33,268 bases of DNA from Methylococcales bacterium. Lineage in GTDB: Bacteria > Pseudomonadota > Gammaproteobacteria > Methylococcales > Methylomonadaceae. Location of the stretch: assembly GCA_028714175.1 (NCBI GenBank), contig JAQTMV010000030.1:1-33268 (forward strand), in the 5' to 3' direction. Below are positions 24,102 to 33,268 of the stretch, piece by piece (position 1 is the first letter of the stretch; each line of letters opens with the position of its first letter). The position numbers and the translations under genes were made by a program. The notes beneath the pieces are model-generated. The model saw nothing but the letters and a program-made list of their open reading frames with translations, did not search any database and was not told the DNA's origin.

Positions 24102-25364
24102 TTACCAGTCGCGCCAAGAGCCACTGATAGCGGTCGTTGTTCCGACGATTGGATTCGCCGATCTGTCTAGTGTGTAGGGCGAATAAATCAAGTCAACACC
24201 ACCGGCGCCAACCACCGGATCTTCACCCGCCGGTACCATGGCGGGGTCGCCCTCGACAACGACTGAACCCAGTACACCGATAGTACCAGCCGCATCGAGT
24301 TGGCCTCTTACATATAACATTCCGTTGATATCCGGGGTACCTGCTGCCCGCAAATTACCGTTAATGATGATAATGACCGGACTATCTGCTGTTCCATAGG
24401 TGCCACCGGTCATAGTGGCATCACCTTCAATCCAGACAACGCCGGTCTTGCCATCTGCCGAGTCAATGTCGCCAGCGGAATAACGCTGATCCAAGTTTTT
24501 CGCCAGGCTTTCCATCATTATTCTATCGCCGTAGAAAAAGTTGTTGAAAAATTCGTCGCCGGTAAGGGAGTTCAAGCTTGGATCATTGGCAATGATATCT
24601 ACTCCATTACCTTTATCGCGGTCGGAAACAGCTTCAGATGTGTAATTATTGGTGGTGTCGCTATCCTCTAATTGTGCACGGGTGTAACTGCTTTCTTCGG
24701 TGCCTATTGGTCTTAGAAATGTCGAGGCGGTAGCGGATGCGCCGATATTCACAGATTTTCCTGACCATGCCGTAGTATTGGAGTAACGGTTTATCACTTG
24801 ATAATTACCTGTTAAGCCAACATCGCCTCTTGATATCAGGGCTTGTTTTGGGCCGTTGCTGGCAAATATGTCGAGAGTACCGATACATTGGCTAATCGTT
24901 CTTTGCGCCAGACCATCGTCGCTAAAGCCAACCGCGGTAATTAACCCTCCCTTCATGTTTGGCGTTGAACCAGCAGCCACACAGCGGGTTCCGGCGGCGT
25001 TGTTAAAGGTGAGTGTGGCTGTTGTTGTTTGCTTGTCGTCGTTAGATATATAGGTTTTTTGACCGAAGGTATCAACAACATTATTGAGATCATGATCAAA
25101 ACCAGCGATAACTATATTGCCAGTAGTAGCAGATCCATCGCCTTTAGTAGCAGTTCCATCAAAATACCCCACGCCAAAATCCATCGCAGCACTGGCGGCG
25201 GCAACTGCCTGAGCCATACGATAGTTATCAGCGGAAATTTGGGTTTCCACCAGCACGGTTTTTGCAGAGAGTAACGTCACCAGGGTAATGCCGATTAGCA
25301 AAACCAGCGCTGTTAATAGTGTAACTGCGCCATTTTGCTTTTTATGGGTATTTAGCCTTTTCAT
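24102..25364 (-). CDS. pilX: PilX-family minor pilin / pilus assembly protein
   Basis: A 420-residue protein with the PilX N-terminus: a short basic lead, NGAVTLLTALVLLIGITLVT, then LVETQISADNYRMAQAVAAA, which replaces the GFTLIE motif as in other PilX proteins. It is about twice the usual length. The C-terminal third (VVWIEGDATMTGG, VIIIINGNLRAAG, GVLGSVVVEGD) has the regular Gly/Val pattern of a beta-helix or polymer-forming domain found in larger PilX-like proteins. AAGGT precedes the ATG. It is 25 bases after pilW and 27 before the PilV-like gene, so the three are one operon. Minor pilins prime pilus assembly at the inner membrane. Confidence 0.85.
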   Translation of the reverse strand: MKRLNTHKKQNGAVTLLTALVLLIGITLVTLLSAKTVLVETQISADNYRMAQAVAAASAAMDFGVGYFDGTATKGDGSATTGNIVIAGFDHDLNNVVDTFGQKTYISNDDKQTTTATLTFNNAAGTRCVAAGSTPNMKGGLITAVGFSDDGLAQRTISQCIGTLDIFASNGPKQALISRGDVGLTGNYQVINRYSNTTAWSGKSVNIGASATASTFLRPIGTEESSYTRAQLEDSDTTNNYTSEAVSDRDKGNGVDIIANDPSLNSLTGDEFFNNFFYGDRIMMESLAKNLDQRYSAGDIDSADGKTGVVWIEGDATMTGGTYGTADSPVIIIINGNLRAAGTPDINGMLYVRGQLDAAGTIGVLGSVVVEGDPAMVPAGEDPVVGAGGVDLIYSPYTLDRSANPIVGTTTAISGSWRDW

Positions 25365-25389
25365 AATGGGTTACCTTAATATCATTTCG

Positions 25390-26115
25390 CTAAAGTTGCG
25401 TAAAAGTACGGTCGTTTCTTATTTTTACGCGATCTGTGAGATTTTTAGTAACTGCCTGATCGTTGTTGACACGGCCCGCCAATGTTATGGTAATTTCGCG
25501 GGTTTCGATTACGCGATCATCGGTCACAAGATTACCCGCCGCGGCGGCGGCAGCGCAGGTGGTGCTATAGCTTTGGTCGGTGACGCCTACCCGTTTTCTT
25601 AGACATTTAAACGATTGGGTAAAGGTTAAGTTAGTCACGTTTATTCGTTCGTTGCCGTCGCTAACATTAAGAGTATTCCATCCGTTTGCGTCGCAAGCGA
25701 TGTTTGAAGAGCGCATTTGTATATTGCCGCCACTGAGCCTGAAGCCGTAGTATTCATTAGCATTAACATCGTCTGTAAAGTCAGTCAATGTATTAGCACC
25801 GCTCGCATCGGCGTCGTAACTGTATAAAACACAGCTACTTGAAGGTATCTGCAAATCAGTTGCTGCTTGTGTAAATGGATTGTTGCGACTATCGGAGCCC
25901 ACCATTGCTCCGCCCCAATATCCCGCTCGGCGAATATCATTCACCATTAATGCTAAAGTGGAATCTAAATCATGGTTTAAGCGTGCGGATTTAATGATGT
26001 CAGAACTGCCTTTAACGGTCGTAACGTAGATGGAAATGGTTGCGGCAACCACGATCAGGCCTATGGTTAAGGCAATCATGATTTCAATAAGCGTAAAACC
26101 GGTTTGTTTTTTCAT
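25390..26115 (-). CDS. pilW: PilW-family minor pilin
   Basis: A 241-residue prepilin: leader MKKQTG, cleavage before FTLIEIMIALTIGLIVVAAT, mature Glu5 present. The following motif LDSTLALMVNDIRRAGYWGG is the hallmark of PilW. The rest is a beta-rich globular domain with three or four cysteines (for example in SSSCVLY and NIACDANG). AAGGTG lies 5 bases before ATG 26115. It is 16 bases downstream of fimT on the same strand. It joins the minor-pilin complex that starts pilus fibres and promotes surface display. Confidence 0.9.
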   Translation of the reverse strand: MKKQTGFTLIEIMIALTIGLIVVAATISIYVTTVKGSSDIIKSARLNHDLDSTLALMVNDIRRAGYWGGAMVGSDSRNNPFTQAATDLQIPSSSCVLYSYDADASGANTLTDFTDDVNANEYYGFRLSGGNIQMRSSNIACDANGWNTLNVSDGNERINVTNLTFTQSFKCLRKRVGVTDQSYSTTCAAAAAAGNLVTDDRVIETREITITLAGRVNNDQAVTKNLTDRVKIRNDRTFTQL

Positions 26116-26131
26116 GTATCACCTTTATCAA

Positions 26132-26725
26132 TCAGCAGTCTTCATAACCGGACAATCCATTTGAATCTTCAATATTACAAATTCTTACGCGCCCAACGGA
26201 AGCTAAAACTACCTTTACAATATAGTTAGACGAACTTAATTCTACTCTTCCATTGCTAGAAGAATTATTGCTTCTTTTTGCTTCACCTCTTCTAAAATCG
26301 AATTCTGCTCCTGTAGTAGGAGAGCTAAAAAAAGCAACTGTACCCATTGTGGTCCCAGTAAATTGTGTGTTGGTTACCGTTCTTATATTGCAATTGGCAG
26401 TAGCTGCTGCGGTAACTGCGGCGGTACATCCATGGCGAAATTGTTGAATAGCGCATGAGGTTTCGGCAGCGGCAGGCGGAATGTATATTTGGTAAGACCA
26501 GCTAGAGCCATTAGTAAAAGAGGCTTGAAGATTACAGCTTTTTTTTATTGTCTCGGTACGCATCCATTGCATATCTAACTTTAACGCTTCTGCCGCTTGT
26601 TTCAGGCGATTACTCTCAATCATGTCTCGATAAGAGGGCACAGCTATTGCCGCAATAATGCCAATTATGGCAATGACTATCATTACCTCAATTAGAGTAA
26701 AGCCAAAAACTCTTTGTCTTTTCAT
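26132..26725 (-). CDS. fimT: FimT/FimU (GspH-like) minor pilin
   Basis: A 197-residue prepilin: MKRQRVFG, cleavage before FTLIEVMIVIAIIGIIAAIA, mature Glu5 present, then SYRDMIESNRLKQAAEALKL, typical of the GspH/FimT group. The C-terminal domain is Ser/Ala-rich with several cysteines (terminal GLSGYEDC). The ATG at 26725 is chosen because GGAAAGG stands 7-8 bases before it; a TTG at 26752 would add nine polar residues ahead of the leader, which is unlikely. It is the first gene of the four-gene minus-strand pilus operon and is divergent from the pilE-like gene. Confidence 0.9.
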   Translation of the reverse strand: MKRQRVFGFTLIEVMIVIAIIGIIAAIAVPSYRDMIESNRLKQAAEALKLDMQWMRTETIKKSCNLQASFTNGSSWSYQIYIPPAAAETSCAIQQFRHGCTAAVTAAATANCNIRTVTNTQFTGTTMGTVAFFSSPTTGAEFDFRRGEAKRSNNSSSNGRVELSSSNYIVKVVLASVGRVRICNIEDSNGLSGYEDC

Positions 26726-26897
26726 ATCTTTACACCTTTCCGTATCATTCAATTATAGAAGACTATTATTACTTTACCCGTTAGCTACTCTACATCTATT
26801 GGTTGAATTCAATTATCCGAGAAGCCCTTCGTTGCCTAAAAAATATAGTCTATATTTGTAATGCTTATGCTTATGAAATAACTTAAAAGGTTTACCA

Positions 26898-27338
26898 ATG
26901 AACTCATTTAAACGATCTGCCGGTTTTACTTTAATTGAATTGATGATTGCTGTGGCTATTATCGCGATTCTTGCCGCTATTGCTGTTCCAGCTTATTCGG
27001 AATATGTGACGCGTTCCAAGCGGGCGGATGGTAAGGCGGCGCTATTGAGTTTGCAATTGGCTCAGGAAAAATATCGAGCAAATTGTGCGCAGTATGCGAC
27101 AGGTATTCACGCAAGTACTATGAGCTGTATTTTAGGTGGCACTCACAATTTGGTTAGTTCTACGACTTCACCTGATGGTTATTATACGATTGCAATTACA
27201 GCGGCAGATGCAAACGGCTATACCACTACGGCTGCGCCCACTTTCACTGATGCAAAATGTGGCACGCTCGGGATTAATCAGGCTGGAACCAAAACTGAAA
27301 CAGGTAGTGATACTGCTGCGAATTGTTGGGGTAAATAG
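26898..27338 (+). CDS. pilE: PilE-like type IV pilin
   Basis: A 146-residue prepilin: leader MNSFKRSAG, cleavage before [20 protein letters not shown], mature Glu5 present. The [20 protein letters not shown] helix and the C-terminal [20 protein letters not shown] motif ending in CW fit the PilE group of minor pilins, with a C-terminal disulfide loop (C in AKCGT to the C of NCWGK). In pseudomonads pilE ends the fimT-pilY1 operon; here it is split off and divergent, with its own promoter region (26753-26897) and ribosome site (AAAGG). A role as the major pilin is possible but less likely from the sequence. Confidence 0.87.
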   Translation: MNSFKRSAGFTLIELMIAVAIIAILAAIAVPAYSEYVTRSKRADGKAALLSLQLAQEKYRANCAQYATGIHASTMSCILGGTHNLVSSTTSPDGYYTIAITAADANGYTTTAAPTFTDAKCGTLGINQAGTKTETGSDTAANCWGK

Positions 27339-27360
27339 TAGCTGCAGAGTTGAAGACAGG

Positions 27361-27428
27361 GTCAGGTGATGGCTGTAACCCGATATTTGTGGCTTCGATT
27401 TGTTGGGTTACGCTAACGCTAACCTGAC
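27361..27428. repeat. Nested inverted repeat downstream of pilE
   Basis: GTCAGGT (27361-27367) pairs with ACCTGAC (27422-27428), and inside it GTAACCC (27375-27381) pairs with GGGTTAC (27405-27411). The TTGGGTTACGCTAACGCTAA core resembles a common intergenic repeat. It begins 22 bases after the pilE stop. Confidence 0.65.
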
Positions 27429-27445
27429 ATAATGGTTTATTGATT

Positions 27446-27584
27446 GTAACTACTCAGCCCCTTATTAAGCGGCTTTATACAGATAACATCCCTTGAAGTG
27501 ATGTTATCTGTTTTTTAGCTTACAGCTATTGCTTAATAGCGCAACGCCTAACTGTGAGCGACGTTGTTGGGGCTGAGTAGTTAC
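27446..27584. mobile_element. 139-bp MITE with 16-bp perfect terminal repeats and 8-bp target duplication
   Basis: The left end GTAACTACTCAGCCCC (27446-27461) is the exact complement of the right end (27569-27584). Directly outside both ends is the same octamer TATTGATT (27438-27445 and 27585-27592), a target-site duplication. Inside are two further nested arms: TATTAAGC/GCTTAATA (27463-27470, 27531-27538) and ACAGATAACATC/GATGTTATCTGT (27479-27490, 27500-27511). It is too short to code for a transposase. GTAA-starting ends and an 8-bp duplication are features known for the IS66 family, so it is probably mobilised by an IS66-type transposase elsewhere. Confidence 0.88.
27479..27516 (+). terminator. 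Terminator-like hairpin inside the MITE
   Basis: A perfect 12-bp stem (ACAGATAACATC / GATGTTATCTGT) with a 9-base loop is followed by six T residues. It would end transcripts coming from pilE, so the element may have supplied this gene's terminator. Confidence 0.7.
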
Positions 27585-27592
27585 TATTGATT

Positions 27593-28035
27593 TATTAATT
27601 ATCCCAACGGATCGCATGCCCCCCCCTTTTTTTTCCATTAATGACTTTAGCCGCGTATCCGTTGCGCCAACCTTGCACGCGTGATACACCCATGCACCTG
27701 CCTGGGCGAGTGCGATGGACTGGTTCAAACCTTTGTATCCGGCAAATCAGCTATACCGATGACAGCTGAGAGTTTCCCCAGGGCGAACGAAGTGCTCGAC
27801 GCTAAACACGTGGTCGACGTTAATTGATCCGAAGTTCTACATTTTTTCAGCTCATGCAATCCATCAAATTTTTGTCTCTTTTTGTAAATTTTTGCGCTAT
27901 TGGTTGAGATTTGACAGTAACGGTAATAGATCTTGCCAAAATAGCGCGATGGCAATAGGGCAGGGCAGGCGACAAGCGTGATTATGGTAATATGTGCGTT
28001 ATAGTGTTTGCCCATCAAAATTCGGTTTTTTAAAT
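27593..28035. other. Intergenic region without a supported gene
   Basis: This contains a C8-T8 homopolymer tract near 27619-27635 and two weak minus-strand open frames with no family match or ribosome site. I see no RNA gene. It presumably holds the promoter of the sulfatase gene at 28096. Confidence 0.5.
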
Positions 28036-28069
28036 CTCCTCTCCCTAGCCCTCTCCAGCAGGAGAGGAG
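28036..28069. repeat. Dispersed CTCTCC/GGAGAG hairpin repeat, copy 1
   Basis: CTCCTCTCC (28036-28044) and GGAGAGGAG (28061-28069) are inverted copies. The first 30 bases match the complement of 32767-32796 with two differences, and a fragment recurs at about 30651-30663. This is a common proteobacterial intergenic repeat type. Confidence 0.7.
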
Positions 28070-28095
28070 ACGATTGCGCCGAATTTTGAAGTACA

Positions 28096-30015
28096 ATGGG
28101 TATATTCACTATTTATTCAGCCAACCAGCTTCATACTTACCTTCCCAAGACAGTTTACTTTCCGACCATGCTATTAAAATTTTTGCCGGTATTTTCTACC
28201 GCGCTGTTTTATCTGTTGTATTACCTGATTAGTACTTTCAAGTTTGATGTGCAGATAAATCTTTCAGCTATTTTCTACGATTTTCTGCTGCAACTGGGTG
28301 TCGCTTATATTCTTTTTGCGTTATCAAAGCGTGTCTGGATTTTTCTGGTAATCCAGGCCCTGGTGATGGGTATTTTATATGTCGGTAATGCGGTAAAAAT
28401 ATCCTTTTTTGGCGGTCCGATTATGCCGGATGACGTTTTCGCGCTGCGTTCGTTGCTGCTGATACTCGAAGGCTGGCGGTTCTTTGCCGCTGCGATACCA
28501 CTGGCCGCCATTGCCAGTCTAGTGCTGTTCAATTTTACGATGCGCCACTGGAGCGCTTATCTCGCCAGTCTGACGGCGATTTCGCTGGGGATTACCCTGG
28601 TTTATAAACCTGCTATGATTCTTGAGCCGCTTGATAAGCAGATGGAGTACTCGGTATGGGATCAGCGTTCCAATTATTTGTCGCGCGGCGCAACGTTTTA
28701 TACGCTGCAAGAAGGCGCACGCTATTTTGCGTCAGCCGATACGCCCCCTGATCCTGATGACGCTCAAATGGCAGCCGAGAGACTGTTAAGCGCTGTGCCT
28801 GCTCCCAAGCCTGTTGCGGAAACCAAACCTTTTACGCCGCGCAACGTGCATATTGTGTTGCTGGAATCGTTCTGGGATCCCAATGAACTCAAAAAAGCCC
28901 GTTATAAACAAAATCCTTTGGCTCCCGATTTCCGCAAGCTGTGGAAAAGCGCAGGCTATTCACATGCCCTGGATCCGGTATTTGGTGGCTATACCGCAAA
29001 TTCAGAATTTGAAGTGTTATGCGGATTTCCTATAGTTAAAGATAATGTCAAATTTGAGCGTCAATTGCTCAATGCTGTGCCGTGCCTGCCGCATATTCTT
29101 GCCGATAAAGGTTACCGAACTGTCGTTTCGCACCCGAATGTACCGGTGTTCTGGAATCGGGTTAATGCTTATCGAAACATAGGCTTTCAAACCTACTGGT
29201 CGATTCAGGATTTCGTGCTGGATGATATGAATCGCGAGTTTTTGTCCGATGTCTCGCTCTATCGTCAGGTTATGGAAAAAATATCAGGGTCGCTGGATAC
29301 GAAACAACCCATTCTGGATTACATCGTGACTTATTTTGGGCACTGGAATTATCCTTTGAGTGAAAGCCGACCCAACAAGATAAGCTCTCGCTCCGAGATC
29401 GAAGAAGTGTCGACTTATGCCAACACGATCTATTATAAGTCACGAGAACTCATGGCATTTTTAGATCAACTGAGACAACGTGATCCTGACGGTATTATCG
29501 TGGTTTTTGGCGATCACCTGCCTTTTTTGGGAGAGAATTTTGCAGGTTATGTGGATTCAGGTGTTCTTGCTGCCAATCGCAGTGATTTTACCCCAGCCAT
29601 GTTCAAGTTTTATGTGAGTACACCGATGATTATTATCGACGGAAAAAATGGCCCGGTTAAATTCGGCAGTATGCCGCTATATCAAGTGCCCAGGTTTTTA
29701 CTCAATCTGCTGAATTATGATGAGCCGAGCATCATGGATTATGTCAGTCCATTGCCCGATATGCGTGTTAGGCCATTACCCGGTCTGCATTTTAATTTAC
29801 TTAAAGATGGGAAAGTCGATTTATGTAAAGAACCGCCCTATTCGGAGCCGTGTCAGAAATCGGCTCGCTGGCTTGAGGATGTAACAGTGGTCAGTAATGA
29901 TTTATTCATAGGCCGTCAATATACACGTCCCAAGCATGCGCCTGTGCAAAAGATAGAGACTGTGCCGGCAGAGGTGGCGGGGCCGCCCCCCGTGAGTGTC
30001 AGTGTGCCGGAATGA
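28096..30015 (+). CDS. LTA synthase-like membrane sulfatase (probable phosphoglycerol/phosphoethanolamine-type transferase)
   Basis: A 639-residue protein with five N-terminal membrane helices (about 26-46, 58-77, 80-100, 126-148, 153-170) and a periplasmic alkaline-phosphatase-fold domain (about 248-560). Family residues are visible: Glu257 in IVLLESFWDP (metal), Thr300 in GGYTANSEFEVLCG (nucleophile position), and Asp473-His474 in VVFGDHLPF (metal). In Gram-negatives such enzymes (OpgB-like) add phosphoglycerol from phosphatidylglycerol to periplasmic glucans or other glycans. A Pro-rich tail ends the protein. Start: ATG 28096 lacks a clear ribosome site, and ATG 28168 (MLLKFLPVF) directly before the first helix is an alternative. 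The acceptor is unknown. Confidence 0.85.
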   Translation: MGIFTIYSANQLHTYLPKTVYFPTMLLKFLPVFSTALFYLLYYLISTFKFDVQINLSAIFYDFLLQLGVAYILFALSKRVWIFLVIQALVMGILYVGNAVKISFFGGPIMPDDVFALRSLLLILEGWRFFAAAIPLAAIASLVLFNFTMRHWSAYLASLTAISLGITLVYKPAMILEPLDKQMEYSVWDQRSNYLSRGATFYTLQEGARYFASADTPPDPDDAQMAAERLLSAVPAPKPVAETKPFTPRNVHIVLLESFWDPNELKKARYKQNPLAPDFRKLWKSAGYSHALDPVFGGYTANSEFEVLCGFPIVKDNVKFERQLLNAVPCLPHILADKGYRTVVSHPNVPVFWNRVNAYRNIGFQTYWSIQDFVLDDMNREFLSDVSLYRQVMEKISGSLDTKQPILDYIVTYFGHWNYPLSESRPNKISSRSEIEEVSTYANTIYYKSRELMAFLDQLRQRDPDGIIVVFGDHLPFLGENFAGYVDSGVLAANRSDFTPAMFKFYVSTPMIIIDGKNGPVKFGSMPLYQVPRFLLNLLNYDEPSIMDYVSPLPDMRVRPLPGLHFNLLKDGKVDLCKEPPYSEPCQKSARWLEDVTVVSNDLFIGRQYTRPKHAPVQKIETVPAEVAGPPPVSVSVPE

Positions 30016-30114
30016 CATTTTGAGATAATGTTACTTGAAATTTTATAGCAATCAGGTATCTTTCCATGAAAGACTTCTTTATATTGTTGTTACCAGACAT
30101 GACAGAGGTTACCG

Positions 30115-30609
30115 ATGAGCCAACACACAAAGAAAGAGCTGGAAGACTTTACCAAGAGTTGCCATGAGCTGATTGCATCGCAGCAAACATTCATACTATC
30201 AACCGTTTCAGCAGACGGTGTTCCCGATATCAGTTATGCCCCTTTTGTGCGGGACCACGCAGGAGTCTTTTATATCTATGTCAGTGAATTGGCTAGTCAC
30301 ACAGCCAATTTGCTGAATAATCCGCGGGCATCGGTAATGTTTATTCGTCCGGAGTCAGAGTCGCCCAACCTTTTTGCGAGAGAACGGGCTGTGTTTAGCT
30401 GTCGTGTTAAGGAACTAACGCGTGATGATGAAATTTACACGACCCGGTTAAATGCGTTGCAGGATAAATTTGGCGAAGTTGTTAGTCTGTTGCGTTCGTT
30501 GTCAGATTTTCACTTATTTGCATTGGACCCTGAAAGCGGTCGCTATGTTGTAGGTTTTGGTCGAATCTTTACGATTAATGTAAACGACGGCAGCCTGAGT
30601 TTTATTTAA
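30115..30609 (+). CDS. HugZ/HutZ-like pyridoxamine-phosphate-oxidase-fold protein
   Basis: A 164-residue split-barrel protein. ILSTVSADGVPDISYAPFV, FYIYVSELASHTANLLNNPR and the C-terminal GRYVVGFGRIFTI match the HugZ/HutZ group, whose members bind haem and act in haem breakdown or iron use. AGAGG before ATG 30115 gives a good ribosome site. It follows the sulfatase by 99 bases on the same strand and is convergent with ligA. It is the second PNPOx-fold protein in the window and is unrelated in detail to the globin-fused one. Haem oxygenase activity is known only for some family members. Confidence 0.82.
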   Translation: MSQHTKKELEDFTKSCHELIASQQTFILSTVSADGVPDISYAPFVRDHAGVFYIYVSELASHTANLLNNPRASVMFIRPESESPNLFARERAVFSCRVKELTRDDEIYTTRLNALQDKFGEVVSLLRSLSDFHLFALDPESGRYVVGFGRIFTINVNDGSLSFI

Positions 30610-30690
30610 AAATAAGCAGGCACTTGTGTAGATAGCTACGCTCCTGGGCTCTCCAGCAGGAAAGAAACGCCAGCAATGAAGCGCGATATT

Positions 30691-32709
<2,019 letters not shown>

Positions 32710-32763
32710 CTACACAACTTTTTACATCATAAAAAAAACAATAAGTTAATAAACAACCTTGCT

Positions 32764-32796
32764 CCCTCTCCTGCTGGAGAGGGTTGGGGAGAGGAG
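32764..32796. repeat. Dispersed CTCTCC/GGAGAG hairpin repeat, copy 2 (inverted relative to copy 1)
   Basis: CCCTCTCC (32764-32771), loop TGCT, GGAGAGGG (32776-32783), continuing as TTGGGGAGAGGAG. It is the complement of the 28036-28065 element with two differences. Confidence 0.7.
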
Positions 32797-32856
32797 AATA
32801 AAATCAACTGATTATATCCCCCTCATCCCAGCCCCTTCGACACAGCTCAGGGCGGG

Positions 32857-32876
32857 CTTCTCCCTTAAGGGAGAAG
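32857..32876. repeat. Perfect 20-base palindrome in the zipA-ligA gap
   Basis: CTTCTCCCTT followed directly by its complement AAGGGAGAAG. It is part of a cluster of dispersed repeats, with a CTTCGACACAGCTCAGG fragment just before it. Confidence 0.75.
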
Positions 32877-32948
32877 GAGCGGGTAGTTGTGTAGATACTT
32901 AAGGTTCAATGGGCCAAGTACAGAATTACAGGTTTAAAGGGTAGGGGG

Positions 32949-32992
32949 CAAGGTTCAGGGTTTTGTACCTTGAACCTTGTACCTTGAACCTT
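32949..32992. repeat. Tandem and inverted repeat just after zipA
   Basis: GTACCTTGAACCTT occurs twice in tandem (32965-32978, 32979-32992). CAAGGTTCAGGG (32949-32960) pairs with CCTTGAACCTTG (32968-32979) with one mismatch. It lies directly beyond the zipA stop, where it may form the 3' hairpin of that message. Confidence 0.75.
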
Positions 32993-32996
32993 AAAT

Positions 32997-33268
32997 TCAC
33001 AAGCTTTGCCGAAGTGCCTGAATCGTGGCATCGGTTAGCGGCTGTCTGTTATGATCCCGGATAATGCCATCCAATTCAACAGCCAACAATTGAATCGTTT
33101 CTATGTAGTCATCAAAAACTGCTTGCGGGTCATCCAGTGCGCCAGGCTGCATGAAAAACACCAGCCCCGGGCAATAAAACGTGTCTAAATTGGTATTCGG
33201 AAAAGTGCCGGGCTCAACCATGCAGGCGACACCAAAATCTACCTGCCGATTAGCGTCCAGCCGTTCAA
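32997..33268 (-). CDS. zipA: Cell division protein ZipA, C-terminal part (5' end outside window)
   Basis: ZipA anchors the FtsZ ring to the inner membrane. Only the C-terminal FtsZ-binding domain is visible: VDFGVACMVEPGTFPNTNLD, then CPGLVFFMQPGALDDPQAVF, and the final LAVELDGIIRDHNRQPLTDA region typical of the domain's last strand and helix. The frame is open to the window edge, so the methionine near 33221 is internal. Adjacency to ligA on the same strand supports the call. Confidence 0.9.
   Translation of the reverse strand, partial: ERLDANRQVDFGVACMVEPGTFPNTNLDTFYCPGLVFFMQPGALDDPQAVFDDYIETIQLLAVELDGIIRDHNRQPLTDATIQALRQSL

Noticed and set aside
27504-28096. Two minus-strand open frames between the MITE and the sulfatase gene
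   Set aside because: No ribosome site, no recognisable family, low-complexity stretches, and one runs into the MITE.

Overview
The window looks like chromosomal DNA from a gammaproteobacterium of moderate G+C. The support is gene order and content: rsgA close to orn, zipA upstream of ligA, cysD-cysN, gltX beside tRNA genes, and a minor-pilin cluster of the fimT/pilW/pilX/pilV kind next to a pilE-like gene. The repertoire (truncated hemoglobin, CrcB/DUF190, LTA-synthase-like sulfatase, many short dispersed hairpins) would fit a Methylococcales-type organism, but no diagnostic methanotrophy gene is present, so that placement is a weak inference.

Layout. 1-511: 3' end of metF. 574-3642 (minus): two-gene redox operon, a PNPOx-like/truncated-hemoglobin fusion followed by an FHA/ferredoxin-reductase/[2Fe-2S] protein. 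3867-6733 (minus): MazG-like protein, rsgA and an M48 membrane protease. 6821-8390 (plus): orn, a tandem-domain CrcB fluoride channel and a DUF190 protein, tightly packed. 8563-10509: DUF4062-TPR protein, G+C-rich, with near-identical 144-nt repeats. 10730-15261: serS, a VWA-OmpA lipoprotein (minus), gltX, then tRNA-Ala(GGC) and tRNA-Glu(TTC) with their own promoter and terminator. 15434-18156: cysD-cysN, separated by a decayed four-helix-bundle gene; CysN ends in a vestigial APS-kinase domain. 18241-22018: accessory segment with a broken copy and an intact copy of a membrane methyltransferase gene enclosing a BrnT-BrnA remnant and a ParE/ParD-like toxin-antitoxin pair, plus several hairpin repeats. 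22170-27338: type IV pilus minor-pilin cluster and a divergent pilE-like gene. 27361-27592: repeat hairpin and a MITE with perfect terminal repeats and an 8-bp target duplication. 28096-33268: LTA-synthase-like sulfatase, a HugZ-like flavin/heme protein, ligA and the 3' end of zipA.

How the genes work together. Clear functional units are the sulfate-activation pair CysDN, the translation block (serS, gltX, two tRNAs), the fluoride-resistance pair (CrcB with DUF190), the pilus-assembly set and the globin/reductase pair. The last is the best candidate for an under-described system. The PNPOx domain resembles one that, from memory, is fused to the same kind of reductase in other bacteria. Here it is carried by an NO-dioxygenase-like globin, and the reductase has gained an FHA-like domain. 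Other notable items are an inverted CrcB duplication that has lost one helix, a CysN whose kinase domain has lost its P-loop, and an IS66-like MITE.
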